64,000 nt of DNA from Tropicimonas isoalkanivorans (GTDB taxonomy: Bacteria; Pseudomonadota; Alphaproteobacteria; Rhodobacterales; Rhodobacteraceae): contig NZ_FOLG01000007.1 in assembly GCF_900112335.1 (NCBI RefSeq), forward strand, positions 124,001 to 188,000. The letters are read 5' to 3'. Numbering within the stretch: the stretch's first letter is position 1; every line of letters begins with the position of its first letter. Below the pieces are notes generated by a model. The model did no database searches. It was not told where the DNA came from and saw nothing but the letters and a program-made list of their open reading frames with translations. Made by a program: the position numbers and the translations under genes. Positions 34,035 to 42,915 of the stretch are shown in pieces.

Positions 34035-35123
34035 TCAATCCAGCGCTCTCTTGCGCGCAAGCTGTCTCATCCTGTCGGCGAAGCGAATAGCGGCGCTCAC
34101 CGGGCGATAGTGCTCTGGCAGGATCTCCTGCCCGATCTCGACCGTGGCGTAAAGTGTGCGGGCAGTCGGCGGGTCGCGATGGATCGGAACGCCAGCCTCG
34201 TTCGCCGCCTTTCGGATCTGCGCGGCTACGGCATCCACACCCTTGGCCGCGCAACTCGGTGGCCCTGGATAGCTCGGGGACCATTTCAGAGCGACGGCGT
34301 AGTGCTCCGGGTTGACAATGACTACCGTGCTCTCGGCCACGTCGCGCAACATCGAGTTCAACGCGATCTCCTGGCCGCGCTGCCGGCGCTGCTGCTTCAC
34401 GTATGGATCGCCTTCGCTGTCCTTTTGCTCGTCCTGTAGCTCCTTGCGGGACATCCGGTTGCGCCGCTTGTGGTCCATGCTCTGCCACAGCAGGTCGAGG
34501 CCGCCGATGACCGCGAGCAGAACGACCAGGATCGATAGAAATTCGAGCGCCAGATGTGCCATCTGGGCTGCGATGACGTTCGGCTCGAGCCACAGGAGGC
34601 CAGCAATCTGCGTCGACCGGGCTTTCAAAAACAAAGCCAAAACGGATGTCACGAGAAAGAGCTTCACCGCGCTTTTGGCGAACTCGAAAAGCCCGGACCG
34701 GCCAAACTTGTTCTTGGCGTTTTCAACGGGAGAAATCCGCGACAGCTTCGGCGCCAGTTTTCCGGGAGCAAAGACCAAACCCCGGCGCGCGACCAATGCG
34801 ATCAGCACGGCCAATGCCGGAACGAAGCCGATCGGCAGCACCGTTGCGCCAACATGACCGACGAAAGGTCTACCGGACAATCCTCCGGCGAACTGGCCGG
34901 ACCCTGGGCCGACTTCGGAGATCTGCCGCAGCACCGCGATCCCAAATGACGCCAGCCGTTGGCATACCCACCCCCCCATGGAAAGCGCGACGAGCAGGAA
35001 ACCCGCATAGGCGACAGCCGACGTGAGATCGTTGGACCGAGGGATTTCGCCCTTTTGCCGCGCGTCGTCGAGCTTCTTCTGAGTCGGCTCATGTTGCTTT
35101 TCGCTGTCGTCGCCGCCGCTCAC
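34035..35123 (-). CDS. flhB: Flagellar type III export protein FlhB
   Basis: The 362-residue protein has the FlhB N-terminus EKQHEPTQKKLDDARQKGEI, four hydrophobic segments, and a cytoplasmic domain with the region around the autocleavage motif reading NPEHYAVAL. Here the classic NPTH is NPEH, so the third residue is Glu rather than Thr. The start is GTG at 35123, overlapping the fliR stop (GTGA) with a GGAG site upstream; a longer frame from 35174 lies inside fliR. FlhB controls substrate switching of the flagellar export gate. Confidence 0.94.
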   Translation of the reverse strand: MSGGDDSEKQHEPTQKKLDDARQKGEIPRSNDLTSAVAYAGFLLVALSMGGWVCQRLASFGIAVLRQISEVGPGSGQFAGGLSGRPFVGHVGATVLPIGFVPALAVLIALVARRGLVFAPGKLAPKLSRISPVENAKNKFGRSGLFEFAKSAVKLFLVTSVLALFLKARSTQIAGLLWLEPNVIAAQMAHLALEFLSILVVLLAVIGGLDLLWQSMDHKRRNRMSRKELQDEQKDSEGDPYVKQQRRQRGQEIALNSMLRDVAESTVVIVNPEHYAVALKWSPSYPGPPSCAAKGVDAVAAQIRKAANEAGVPIHRDPPTARTLYATVEIGQEILPEHYRPVSAAIRFADRMRQLARKRALD

Positions 35124-35893
35124 CGGCCCACTCCGAATGGATCGGCGAGAACCCCGTCCAAGGCGTCGAGCCAAAGCTGCAGGAGGAGCGGGGACAGGAT
35201 GGCGAACATTGCAAGGCCGGCGGCCGTAATTGCCGGCGCCCCGACCATAACCACCATGAGTTGCGGCATGGCTCTGTTAATGGCGCCCAGGGCAAGGTTG
35301 TAGATGAATGCCGCGACGACGAATGGCGCCGCGAAGGAGAACGCCATAGAAAAGATCGCGCTTACCCGCGCCGTCAGGAAGCTGGCAAGTTGGGCGCTGT
35401 CCAGCACGGAGCCGACGGGAAACGCGTCGTAGCTGCCGATAAGCGCCTCCGCAACGCGAATGTGCAGGCCGGTCGCCGTCGCCAGCGCCAACCCCGCGAC
35501 CACCAGAATGTGGCCGAACGCCGGGAGCGGGTCGACGGATGCGCCGCCGAAAATCTGCGCGAGGGAGGTCGACTGCGCGGCCATGGCGGCGGTTATCTGG
35601 AGCAGATGAATCATCAACCGTATGGCGAGGCCGAATACCAGCCCCACGGCGGTCTCCGTCGCCAGCAGCGGTAGGAATGCGTGAAGGTCCCCGGGGGCGC
35701 CGCCCGGGTCTACTGTGGGTGCCACGATGATCGTGAAGGCGAGGGTCAGTCCAAGGCGGACCCGTTGCGGCACGGTTTGTTCGCCGAATGCCGGCAGAAG
35801 GGCCATGGCCCCGCCGACCCGCAGAAAGACGAGAAACCCCATGATAAGCCACGAGCGCCCGATATCTCCAAAGAGCATGGCGTCGACCATCAT
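35120..35893 (-). CDS. fliR: Flagellar export protein FliR
   Basis: The 257-residue membrane protein has the FliR pattern of hydrophobic helices, with RVGGAMALLPAFGEQTVPQR near the N-terminus and conserved QSTSLAQIFGG in the middle. It is part of the core export gate with FliP and FliQ. Its ATG overlaps the flhA stop (ATGA); a second ATG follows directly. fliQ, usually beside fliR, is not present here. Confidence 0.93.
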   Translation of the reverse strand: MMVDAMLFGDIGRSWLIMGFLVFLRVGGAMALLPAFGEQTVPQRVRLGLTLAFTIIVAPTVDPGGAPGDLHAFLPLLATETAVGLVFGLAIRLMIHLLQITAAMAAQSTSLAQIFGGASVDPLPAFGHILVVAGLALATATGLHIRVAEALIGSYDAFPVGSVLDSAQLASFLTARVSAIFSMAFSFAAPFVVAAFIYNLALGAINRAMPQLMVVMVGAPAITAAGLAMFAILSPLLLQLWLDALDGVLADPFGVGR

Positions 35894-37980
35894 CGCGCAA
35901 CCACACCGACCATCGCAGGTCGTTCGTCCGGGCTGATTTCCTCGTACGAGATCACGGGAATGGACATACGCTTGGACGCAAGCACGGATGACAGAAATCG
36001 CCGGCGCCGGGCTGAGGTGATCAGCGCAGGATATGTCGCGTTCTCCGCGGCTTTCGCGACGCGTTCGGCAATGGCGTTGCTGAGACGGCCGAACTCTTCC
36101 GGCGGCAAGGCAACAGACTCTTGCCCGGCAGGCCCTTCCAGCCTGTGTGTGGCAAAACGCTCCTCCCATTCCGGCGAGAGCTGGATCAGTGGAAGTGTCC
36201 CATCGTCCCGCCGGATTTCAGAGACGATCTGGAAACCAAGCCTTTGCCGCACGTGCTCGCAAATAGCCTCCGGCGCCGCGAATGTGCCCCGTGCCTCAGC
36301 GACCGCCTCGAGGATGAGGGGCAGATTCCGGATCGATACCCGCTCCTCGAGCAACAGGCGCAGAACCGGCAGAAGCAGGTCCATCGGCACCCGCTCCGGG
36401 ATCAACTCGTCGATCAGTCTGCGATTGGCTTCCGAGCGGGATGCATCCGACAGGTTCGTGAGTTCGCTCAAAAGGCGCCTGAGCGCCTTGAGCGTCAGAA
36501 GCCGGGCGAGGTTTTGCTTGATTACTTCCAGCAGATGCGTCGCGAGGACTTCGGCGGGGGCGACGATGGTCGTTCCCGCCAGCGCGGCCGCTTCCCGGTC
36601 CGCCTGCGCAACCCAGCGGGCCGGTGCACCGTAAACCGGCTCTGAGACATCCTCGCCCGTCGGCAAATCGGCTGTATCGCCCGACTTTAGCGCCAGAAGC
36701 TCTCCCGGCTTGAGCCGGTCCCTGGCCTGTTGCACGCCATGGATCCGGATCGCGTAGACGCCTTGGGGAAGCCCCGCGTTGTCGGTCAATCGGATCTCCG
36801 GAAGGATGAGCCCGTACGTCGCCGCAACGTGATTGCGGATGTTGCCTATCCGCGCTTCCAGTCCGGTCGCGGGATCCAGCACCATCGAGACAAGATCCGG
36901 AGCGAATTCCAGGTGTATGTCGTCGAGGTCCAACACATCGCCGATGCGCTGTTGAGGCAAGGGCACCTCCGCCAATGCCTCCGTCTCGTCGTTCTTCTCC
37001 TTCCGGGACGCATTTCGCATCCCCCGCAGTCCCAGACCAGACAGGGCAAGCGCGCCGCACGCGAACGGCAGGAACGGGAAACCCGGAACCACTGCGAAGA
37101 GCAGCATCAGCCCGCCCACTGTCAGAAGCGCGGGGGGATGCTTGCCCAATTGCGAGAAAAGCGCCAGATCGACCGCGCCCCGGTCTCCCCCACGGGCAAG
37201 CAAAAGGGCGGAGGCCACGGAGATGATGACCGCCGGAATTTGGGAGACGAGACCATCGCCCACGGTCAGGATCGCGTATGTCTCCAAGGCCTGACCGATC
37301 GGCATGCCATGGATCAGGACTCCCATCGCCAAGCCCATCACGAGGTTCATCATGGTGATGAGCAGGCCGGCGATCGCGTCGCCCTTCACGAATTTCGACG
37401 CCCCGTCGAGGGAGCCGAAAAACGTTGTCTCGGCCTGCTCGCGCTCACGCCGCGCCTTGGCTTCCTTGTGGTCGATCGCGCCGGCCGACATATCGCTATC
37501 GATTGCGAGCTGCTTGCCTGGCATGCCGTCGAGCGCAAAACGCGCGCCCACCTCCGCCATACGGGTCGCGCCCTTGTTGATGACGATGAAGTTCACGATC
37601 AGCAGCACGCAGAAGACGACCAGCCCAAGGAAAACGCTGCCGCCCATGACAAACATCGCAAAGCCCTGAATGACGTTGCCGGCAGCCGAGGTCCCCGTGT
37701 GGCCTTGGCCAATGATGAGCTTGGTCGACGACACGTTGAGCGACAGCCGCAGCATCAGGGAGGCGAGGAGCACCGTCGGAAACGAGGAGAAATCGAGCGG
37801 CCGCTCGATGAAAAGCGTGACGGTAAAGATCAGGATTGCGAGGGCGAAAGAGGCAGCCAGCCCGATGTCGAGGATCCAGGCCGGCATCGGGAGCACCATC
37901 ATCACGATGACCGCCATCAAGGCGACGGCCAGCATGACCGTGGGGTTCAGGACCCGCATACCAAGCGCGACAGGGTTCAT
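35890..37980 (-). CDS. flhA: Flagellar export gate protein FlhA
   Basis: The 696-residue protein has eight or so membrane helices with the FlhA signatures LASLMLRLSLNVSSTKLI, GDGLVSQIPAVIISVASALL and the FHIPEP-like region around residues 145-165 (EVGARFALDGMPGKQLAID), and a large cytoplasmic C-terminal domain. It recruits export substrates and chaperones. It is coupled by ATGA overlaps to the lytic transglycosylase gene upstream and fliR downstream. Length is standard. Confidence 0.97.
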   Translation of the reverse strand: MNPVALGMRVLNPTVMLAVALMAVIVMMVLPMPAWILDIGLAASFALAILIFTVTLFIERPLDFSSFPTVLLASLMLRLSLNVSSTKLIIGQGHTGTSAAGNVIQGFAMFVMGGSVFLGLVVFCVLLIVNFIVINKGATRMAEVGARFALDGMPGKQLAIDSDMSAGAIDHKEAKARREREQAETTFFGSLDGASKFVKGDAIAGLLITMMNLVMGLAMGVLIHGMPIGQALETYAILTVGDGLVSQIPAVIISVASALLLARGGDRGAVDLALFSQLGKHPPALLTVGGLMLLFAVVPGFPFLPFACGALALSGLGLRGMRNASRKEKNDETEALAEVPLPQQRIGDVLDLDDIHLEFAPDLVSMVLDPATGLEARIGNIRNHVAATYGLILPEIRLTDNAGLPQGVYAIRIHGVQQARDRLKPGELLALKSGDTADLPTGEDVSEPVYGAPARWVAQADREAAALAGTTIVAPAEVLATHLLEVIKQNLARLLTLKALRRLLSELTNLSDASRSEANRRLIDELIPERVPMDLLLPVLRLLLEERVSIRNLPLILEAVAEARGTFAAPEAICEHVRQRLGFQIVSEIRRDDGTLPLIQLSPEWEERFATHRLEGPAGQESVALPPEEFGRLSNAIAERVAKAAENATYPALITSARRRRFLSSVLASKRMSIPVISYEEISPDERPAMVGVVAR

Positions 37981-38726
37981 TGCAAAAACCCGAACAGCGG
38001 CGTGGCGGCCGGCGCCGTACCAAGCGGAACCAATGATGCTGTGGCTCGCCGGCCCGTGGCCGGGAACAACGGCACCACGTGGGCAGCCGCAGCCGCCGGA
38101 ACGGGATTGGATTGCGGCGAGACCGCCTCGTTCCCCCTGCCCCCGTACCGTGCAAGGATCGGCTTCAGTTTACTGCGGTACTTCGCGGCAAGCTCCGGCG
38201 TGCGGGAATGGTAGGCCGATGCCGCGGTCTCCCAGGAGCCGAATTCCCGATACAGGTCCCTCAGGAAAGATGCAGCATAGCGCGCATTGTCTTCGGGCCG
38301 GAACATCGCATTGAGCGACGGGAAGTTTTTCCCATGCCATCGCACGTTGAGCTGAAAACATCCCACGTCGACATTGTCTGTCCCGCTCCGAAGGAGGCTG
38401 TCCACAAGGTCAACGGCTGACTGGGACGTGTCGAGCCAATGACCCTTTCCTCGTGACTGTACGGTCCACGGCCAGGGGCGGACCGATCCGTTGATCTTCC
38501 GCCCGCTTTCGAGCGTTGCGATGGCTTTCATAACCTCGGCAGGCACGCCGCTATCTGCCGCAACGATCTCCGCCCAGCGTAGGCAGACGTCTTCGTCCGA
38601 TGCGAGAGTCATCGCCTGTGCGGAGAGCGTCCATAGTCCAAGGACGACCGAGACCACGATTTCGGTCAGGCGCGTGCCGTCACCTCTCCAGCCCCGATGA
38701 ATTGATTCGGTCTCCTGACCTGGCAT
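37977..38726 (-). CDS. Secreted lytic transglycosylase (SLT fold), probably flagellar
   Basis: The 249-residue protein has a signal peptide (hydrophobic stretch near residues 22-36, cleavage near LSAQA) and a transglycosylase-like domain: IATLESGRKING with the catalytic Glu, then DVGCFQLNVRWHGKNF, and YHSRTPELAAKYRSK. It would open the peptidoglycan for rod passage, like SltF of Cereibacter sphaeroides, which is named from memory as the closest analogue. The Ala/Pro-rich C-terminal tail is unlike simple SLT proteins. It is coupled to flhA by ATGA. Confidence 0.85.
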   Translation of the reverse strand: MPGQETESIHRGWRGDGTRLTEIVVSVVLGLWTLSAQAMTLASDEDVCLRWAEIVAADSGVPAEVMKAIATLESGRKINGSVRPWPWTVQSRGKGHWLDTSQSAVDLVDSLLRSGTDNVDVGCFQLNVRWHGKNFPSLNAMFRPEDNARYAASFLRDLYREFGSWETAASAYHSRTPELAAKYRSKLKPILARYGGRGNEAVSPQSNPVPAAAAAHVVPLFPATGRRATASLVPLGTAPAATPLFGFLQ

Positions 38727-38785
38727 TTGGGCACCTTTCTGGTTCGTCCCGTGTCGGGTCTAGCGCCAGATCAGTTACGGTCCGG

Positions 38786-41002
38786 TTACTCTCCGACAGT
38801 TTGGGAAAGGTGAGACGACTCAATAAGCGCCGCTATCCTCTGTCGGGTTTCTTGGCTGTGCGCGATATCGGTACGGGCCTGCTCCAGTGTGATCGCTCCC
38901 GCTTCCGGATCAGGCGATTGGACGTCCGGCGCCCCCTTGCGGACCTCCCAAAGAGCACGTTCCGCATCGGAGCCGAACTTTTCAATCAACCCGGATGTGC
39001 CAGATAGCCAGGCCTGCCGTCCGGCGGCAGGGATGTCGCCTTCCCGTTCGAGAATTTCCGCCGCAGCCGCATGTTCGCCGAGCCGCGCCAATGCCTGCGC
39101 CCGGATCGAAAGGCTCGCCGGATCGGTCTCGCCCGCGACGAGCGTGAGGGCGAGTGAGGAATCCCCGTTCCCTAACGCGACGCCTGCTGCCAGATGCCGG
39201 TGAGTAGGCGAATTTTGATCGGAATCGACCTTCAGCAGCCGCCCGGCCAGTTTCGGCAGACCCAGATCCAGCAGACGGCGCACGGCGAGATACAAAACTT
39301 CAGGCTCTAGAAGATCTGGCCGCTGATCGCCCGATGGATCTTGCACGAACCGCAGGAGCGCGACGTCGTCCTCCAGCACAATCATCTGGTCCACGATGAC
39401 GGAAAGCAGTTCATCGGCAGGCCCTGGCGGCACCCCGTCCGCAATTAGGCGCCTGCGATGTGCAAGGGCCGCCGGAAAGTCGCCCAGATGGGCACGGGCA
39501 ATACTCGCCTGGGTCAGCAGGTGCGCGCCGATCTCCGTGCCTCGCACTTCGCCAGCCATTGCCTCGGCGAGTTCGACCTGCTTGGGGTCGATCCTGCCCT
39601 CGTGGATGGCGTTCGCAAGTAAAGCACTTAACGCCCGCGGGGATTGTTCGCCGTTCTTTGCCACGACGTCGTTCAGCGTTTCCATCGCCTCATCCCGCTC
39701 CGAGGGTGCGACGTCCGTTGTCGCATCCAGCAGGACCAGTTCGCTGCTCTTCGCTTCACCGGCCCGCCGGGTCGCATCCCGCACCGCGGCCGCTGCGTCA
39801 TCGGCTCCCGCAGCGAGCAGATTTCGCGCCAGCGCCGGCCCCAATTGCGCGCGCGGAAGGGGCGGCAGCCGGAAGAACCAGTTTTGCACCGCCGTCTCGT
39901 TGATATTCTCCAGGCTTTTGGGATCCCTGCTGGCAAGGACTGCCCATGCCGCACTCGCGCCTTCGCAGCTCTCCTGATCTTCGAAGGGGCTGTTGCCGAT
40001 GGGCTCGCCCTGATCAAGAAGGCTGGCAATCGTTCGATAAAGGGGAGCTTCATCGACTAAGCCGGGAAACTCTTCCACGACTGCAAGCGCTTCGGCACCG
40101 AAGCCGAGGGAAAGATACGCCTGGGCCATTTGCCCGACAGTCATCTTGGCAGGCTGATCACGTTGATCCAGCAGGTCCCGCCGGGCCGCGGCGAGGTCAC
40201 TGATATTCGCGCCGGCACCGGCCCATTGCTCGGGCTCTAGCAGGGTGGACTCCAGGCACGATTGTCCGTTGGACCGGGGTGAGGAGACCCCGATCCCTTG
40301 GAAATTCACACGATCGAACACGGTTTCAGTGACCATATGCCGGGCCTCGGCCTGCGGATCTCCGTGCAAGCTCAGCGTCTGCCGTGGACGGGCCTTTCCT
40401 GTCGGCAGTCGCATCTCCGCAAGGCCCTGGCTCGCCGCCCGACCCAGTTGCTGGATCATCGCATTGCGGATGGTCAGCCTGTCGGGCCTCCGCTGATCCG
40501 TAACCCGCGTTCCCACCGGCAGCCCACCATCGTGTTGCTGGAGATGCGGCGCCCGCTCGGGCATCGGCGCCATTGCCGAGACGGCAGGCGGCAGGCCGAA
40601 AGGCAGGACGTCAGGTTGGGGCGCAGTTTCGCTGGCCGCTTGCGGATCGCTTGTGATGTCGATTGCCACAGTGTTCGCGCCGGCGCGAAATACCTCGATC
40701 GAACATGCGCATTGGCTTTCGATCAACAGAGTGCCGGACGGCTGGTCGAACGCGACGGACTGGATCCGATCCTTGGGGATCAGGTCGAAGACCTGGGAAA
40801 GATCCGGCGACAGATCTGACCTGTCGAACTGTACTTCGTATCCCCCCGACGTCTTGCGCTCTGTCCAATCGATCGGCCGCCCAAAAACCATGACAAGCCT
40901 CGAGAAGTTGTCATGCTCGCCGGACAGGACGCGGACGTTTTCCGCGCTCGCGGACGCTGCAAGAAGACTGAGCAGAAGGACTGCTGCGACACGGAAGATC
41001 AT
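38786..41002 (-). CDS. Large periplasmic protein of the motor cluster, MotK-like candidate
   Basis: The 738-residue protein begins with a clear signal peptide (LLLSLLAASASA), then an AMIN-like beta region (about residues 22-115) and a long Ala/Leu-rich helical part with TPR-like repeats up to the end. I do not recognise it by a diagnostic motif. It is coupled to motA by an ATGA overlap and lies near motE-like and fliL genes. In Cereibacter sphaeroides the periplasmic protein MotK works with MotE and MotB in the Fla2 motor; position and architecture suggest the same role here, from memory and context. MotF is an alternative name to compare. Confidence 0.7.
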   Translation of the reverse strand: MIFRVAAVLLLSLLAASASAENVRVLSGEHDNFSRLVMVFGRPIDWTERKTSGGYEVQFDRSDLSPDLSQVFDLIPKDRIQSVAFDQPSGTLLIESQCACSIEVFRAGANTVAIDITSDPQAASETAPQPDVLPFGLPPAVSAMAPMPERAPHLQQHDGGLPVGTRVTDQRRPDRLTIRNAMIQQLGRAASQGLAEMRLPTGKARPRQTLSLHGDPQAEARHMVTETVFDRVNFQGIGVSSPRSNGQSCLESTLLEPEQWAGAGANISDLAAARRDLLDQRDQPAKMTVGQMAQAYLSLGFGAEALAVVEEFPGLVDEAPLYRTIASLLDQGEPIGNSPFEDQESCEGASAAWAVLASRDPKSLENINETAVQNWFFRLPPLPRAQLGPALARNLLAAGADDAAAAVRDATRRAGEAKSSELVLLDATTDVAPSERDEAMETLNDVVAKNGEQSPRALSALLANAIHEGRIDPKQVELAEAMAGEVRGTEIGAHLLTQASIARAHLGDFPAALAHRRRLIADGVPPGPADELLSVIVDQMIVLEDDVALLRFVQDPSGDQRPDLLEPEVLYLAVRRLLDLGLPKLAGRLLKVDSDQNSPTHRHLAAGVALGNGDSSLALTLVAGETDPASLSIRAQALARLGEHAAAAEILEREGDIPAAGRQAWLSGTSGLIEKFGSDAERALWEVRKGAPDVQSPDPEAGAITLEQARTDIAHSQETRQRIAALIESSHLSQTVGE

Positions 41003-41871
41003 GCCGCGTCCCTCTGCTTCACATCCTTCAACGCTTCCTCGAGGTCTCCGAAACTCGGGCGGATATGGCTTGGCGTGTTCTGCCGTCCGACCTCGATGCA
41101 GATGTTGGTCGCGTGACTGTGGAGGTTGGCGACCAGAACTTCCCGGATCAACTGGTAGAAATGGGCGTCTTCGTCGATGACATCGCGGAGCTTGGCCGCG
41201 AAGGGCCCCACAAGACCATAGGCGATGAATACTCCAAGGAACGTTCCCACGAGGGCGCCACCGATGAGCTTACCAAGAATCTCCGGCGGCTGATCGATCG
41301 AGCCCATTGTCTTGATGACGCCCAGCACCGCCGCCACGATGCCCAGAGCCGGGAGTCCGTCGGCCATCGTCTGCAGCGCGTGGCTCGAATGAAGAGCATG
41401 GACATGATTCGCCTCGATCCTCTTCTCCAGGACTTCCTCCACCTGATGCGGATCGTCATAGTTCATCGAAGCGGATCGCAGTGTGTCGCAGATCAGGTCC
41501 ACCGCTTCCGCGTCGCGGAGAATCTTCTGATAGGTCGAAAAGATGGAGGACTCACGAGGCGCCTCAATATGCTCCTCAAGCCCGACAGGATTCTGCCGCG
41601 CAAGACGGATCAACTCGAACAGGAGGCATAGAAGGTCGCGATAGTCTTCGGGCTTCCACTTCGGCCCTTTGAAAACCTTCGTGATGTCCGCCCCGGTATG
41701 CTTGATCGCCTTGATATCGTTGGAAATGACGAAAGCTCCGACGGAGGCACCGCCGATCATGGTCAATTCATAGGGCAGCGATTTCAGGATGATCGCCATC
41801 TTTCCGCCCGCGGCGATATATCCGCCGAAGACCATGACGAAAATGATGATGATTCCGACGATTCCGATCAT
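40999..41871 (-). CDS. motA: Flagellar motor stator protein MotA
   Basis: The 290-residue protein has four membrane helices with the MotA signatures IIIIFVMVFGGYIAAGGK, LPYELTMIGGASVGAF, and the late segment GIVAAVLGVIKTMGSID and LVGTFLGVFIAYG, which carries the helices forming the ion channel with MotB. The charged cytoplasmic loop lies between. It drives rotation with MotB, which is encoded 17 kb away and divergently oriented. It is translationally coupled to the large periplasmic protein gene downstream. Confidence 0.97.
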   Translation of the reverse strand: MIGIVGIIIIFVMVFGGYIAAGGKMAIILKSLPYELTMIGGASVGAFVISNDIKAIKHTGADITKVFKGPKWKPEDYRDLLCLLFELIRLARQNPVGLEEHIEAPRESSIFSTYQKILRDAEAVDLICDTLRSASMNYDDPHQVEEVLEKRIEANHVHALHSSHALQTMADGLPALGIVAAVLGVIKTMGSIDQPPEILGKLIGGALVGTFLGVFIAYGLVGPFAAKLRDVIDEDAHFYQLIREVLVANLHSHATNICIEVGRQNTPSHIRPSFGDLEEALKDVKQRDAA

Positions 41872-41941
41872 TCACTGGCTCCGCTGACGTCAGGACTCTC
41901 GCCCGGCAAGCTGACAGGCATGCGTTAAGATTGGCTGAGGG

Positions 41942-42541
41942 CTATTGGGTCGGAACGTTGGCGTTTCTTCCGGCGAGCACGACGCTGGCGGCATAGGCCT
42001 TTTCCGATGAAAGCCCGGACAGGATGGCGGCGGCGGCAACTGGTTTCATGCGGGCCAGGAAGCCCGCCGCGAAGGTCGCATCCATTTGCTCGAAAACCGC
42101 TGCGGCCTCCTTGGGCTTCATGTTCTGGTACACGCTGGCAAGGCGGTCGATATCCGATTCGGCCGCGCCGTCTGCGAGCGCCAAAGTCGCCTGAAGGGAT
42201 GCCTCGGCCTTTTGGAGAGCCGCTAGGTTCAGGTGGATCTCTTCCTCAGCGACCCGAAGTGTCTGCGTCCTTTGCGCGAGCTCGGCTTCGCGGGCGTCAA
42301 GTTCGGCCGACCTGTCCTTCAGGATCTGAAGGGTCCGGCGAATGTCCGAATCGCTGTCGCAGACCTGGGGGATGGCTGCTTCCGCTTCCGCCCGTGCCCA
42401 ATCCGCATTGACAATGCCGCGCGCCACGGCAGGCCCGACGCCCTCCGCCAAACGCACCAGGCCGGACAGCAGCAGCAGCAGGGCGATGGTGGAAGACGCT
42501 CCCCGGCCGGCACGACGACTCCGCTTCCGGCGCCGCGACAT
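41942..42541 (-). CDS. motE: MotE-like periplasmic/membrane motor protein with MgtE_N-like C-terminus
   Basis: The 199-residue protein has a basic start, one hydrophobic anchor (about residues 19-29), a coiled-coil stretch (about 70-115) and a C-terminal MgtE_N-like region (LASVYQNMKPKEAAAVFEQM). This layout fits MotE proteins that act on stators in alphaproteobacteria. Its ATG overlaps the stop of the DUF gene upstream (ATGA). The ATG at 42541 was chosen over the longer frame because it gives this arrangement and a sensible N-terminus. Role in motility is inferred from context and family memory. Confidence 0.78.
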   Translation of the reverse strand: MSRRRKRSRRAGRGASSTIALLLLLSGLVRLAEGVGPAVARGIVNADWARAEAEAAIPQVCDSDSDIRRTLQILKDRSAELDAREAELAQRTQTLRVAEEEIHLNLAALQKAEASLQATLALADGAAESDIDRLASVYQNMKPKEAAAVFEQMDATFAAGFLARMKPVAAAAILSGLSSEKAYAASVVLAGRNANVPTQ

Positions 42542-42906
42542 CACCGCGCCTCCGTCGTCATCACTCTGCGCGACCGACGCACCTGACGCGATTTGCTCGC
42601 CTCGGGCATGAGATCCTGCGCGGTGGGAACGTCGTGCAGCGTGGCCAACATCAGCTCGATTCGGTCGGCGGCGTCTTCTGCACGCTTCGTCAACGCCTGC
42701 AGTTTTTCCGCCGAGGCCTGAGACGTCGAGCGCGCGGTCTCCAGCGCCTTTGTCATCTCGTCGACTTGGACGGACAGGACTGCGACCGCACCTCCGACGC
42801 CATTTTCCAGATTGGTGAAGCGGTTGAGGCGACGGGACAGGACGAGGCAATAAATCGCGGCCCCGAAGGCGCCCGCGATGAGAAGAACGTCGGCAAAAAG
42901 ATCCAT
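42541..42906 (-). CDS. Small membrane-anchored coiled-coil protein of the fliL operon (DUF6468-like)
   Basis: The 121-residue protein has one N-terminal membrane helix (about residues 5-23) followed by a charged coiled coil and a basic tail. It lies between fliL (9 bp) and the motE-like gene (ATGA overlap), so it belongs to the motor operon. I recognise only that homologues recur at this spot in related bacteria; the function is unknown. A role in stator or FliL assembly is possible. Confidence 0.75.
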   Translation of the reverse strand: MDLFADVLLIAGAFGAAIYCLVLSRRLNRFTNLENGVGGAVAVLSVQVDEMTKALETARSTSQASAEKLQALTKRAEDAADRIELMLATLHDVPTAQDLMPEASKSRQVRRSRRVMTTEAR

Positions 42907-42915
42907 CGTTGGCTC

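Noticed and set aside
33643-34593. 316-residue frame covering the FliJ-like gene and part of flhB
   Set aside because: Its upstream part is antisense-free but out of frame with flhB, which is clearly the real gene; only the last 128 codons are kept.
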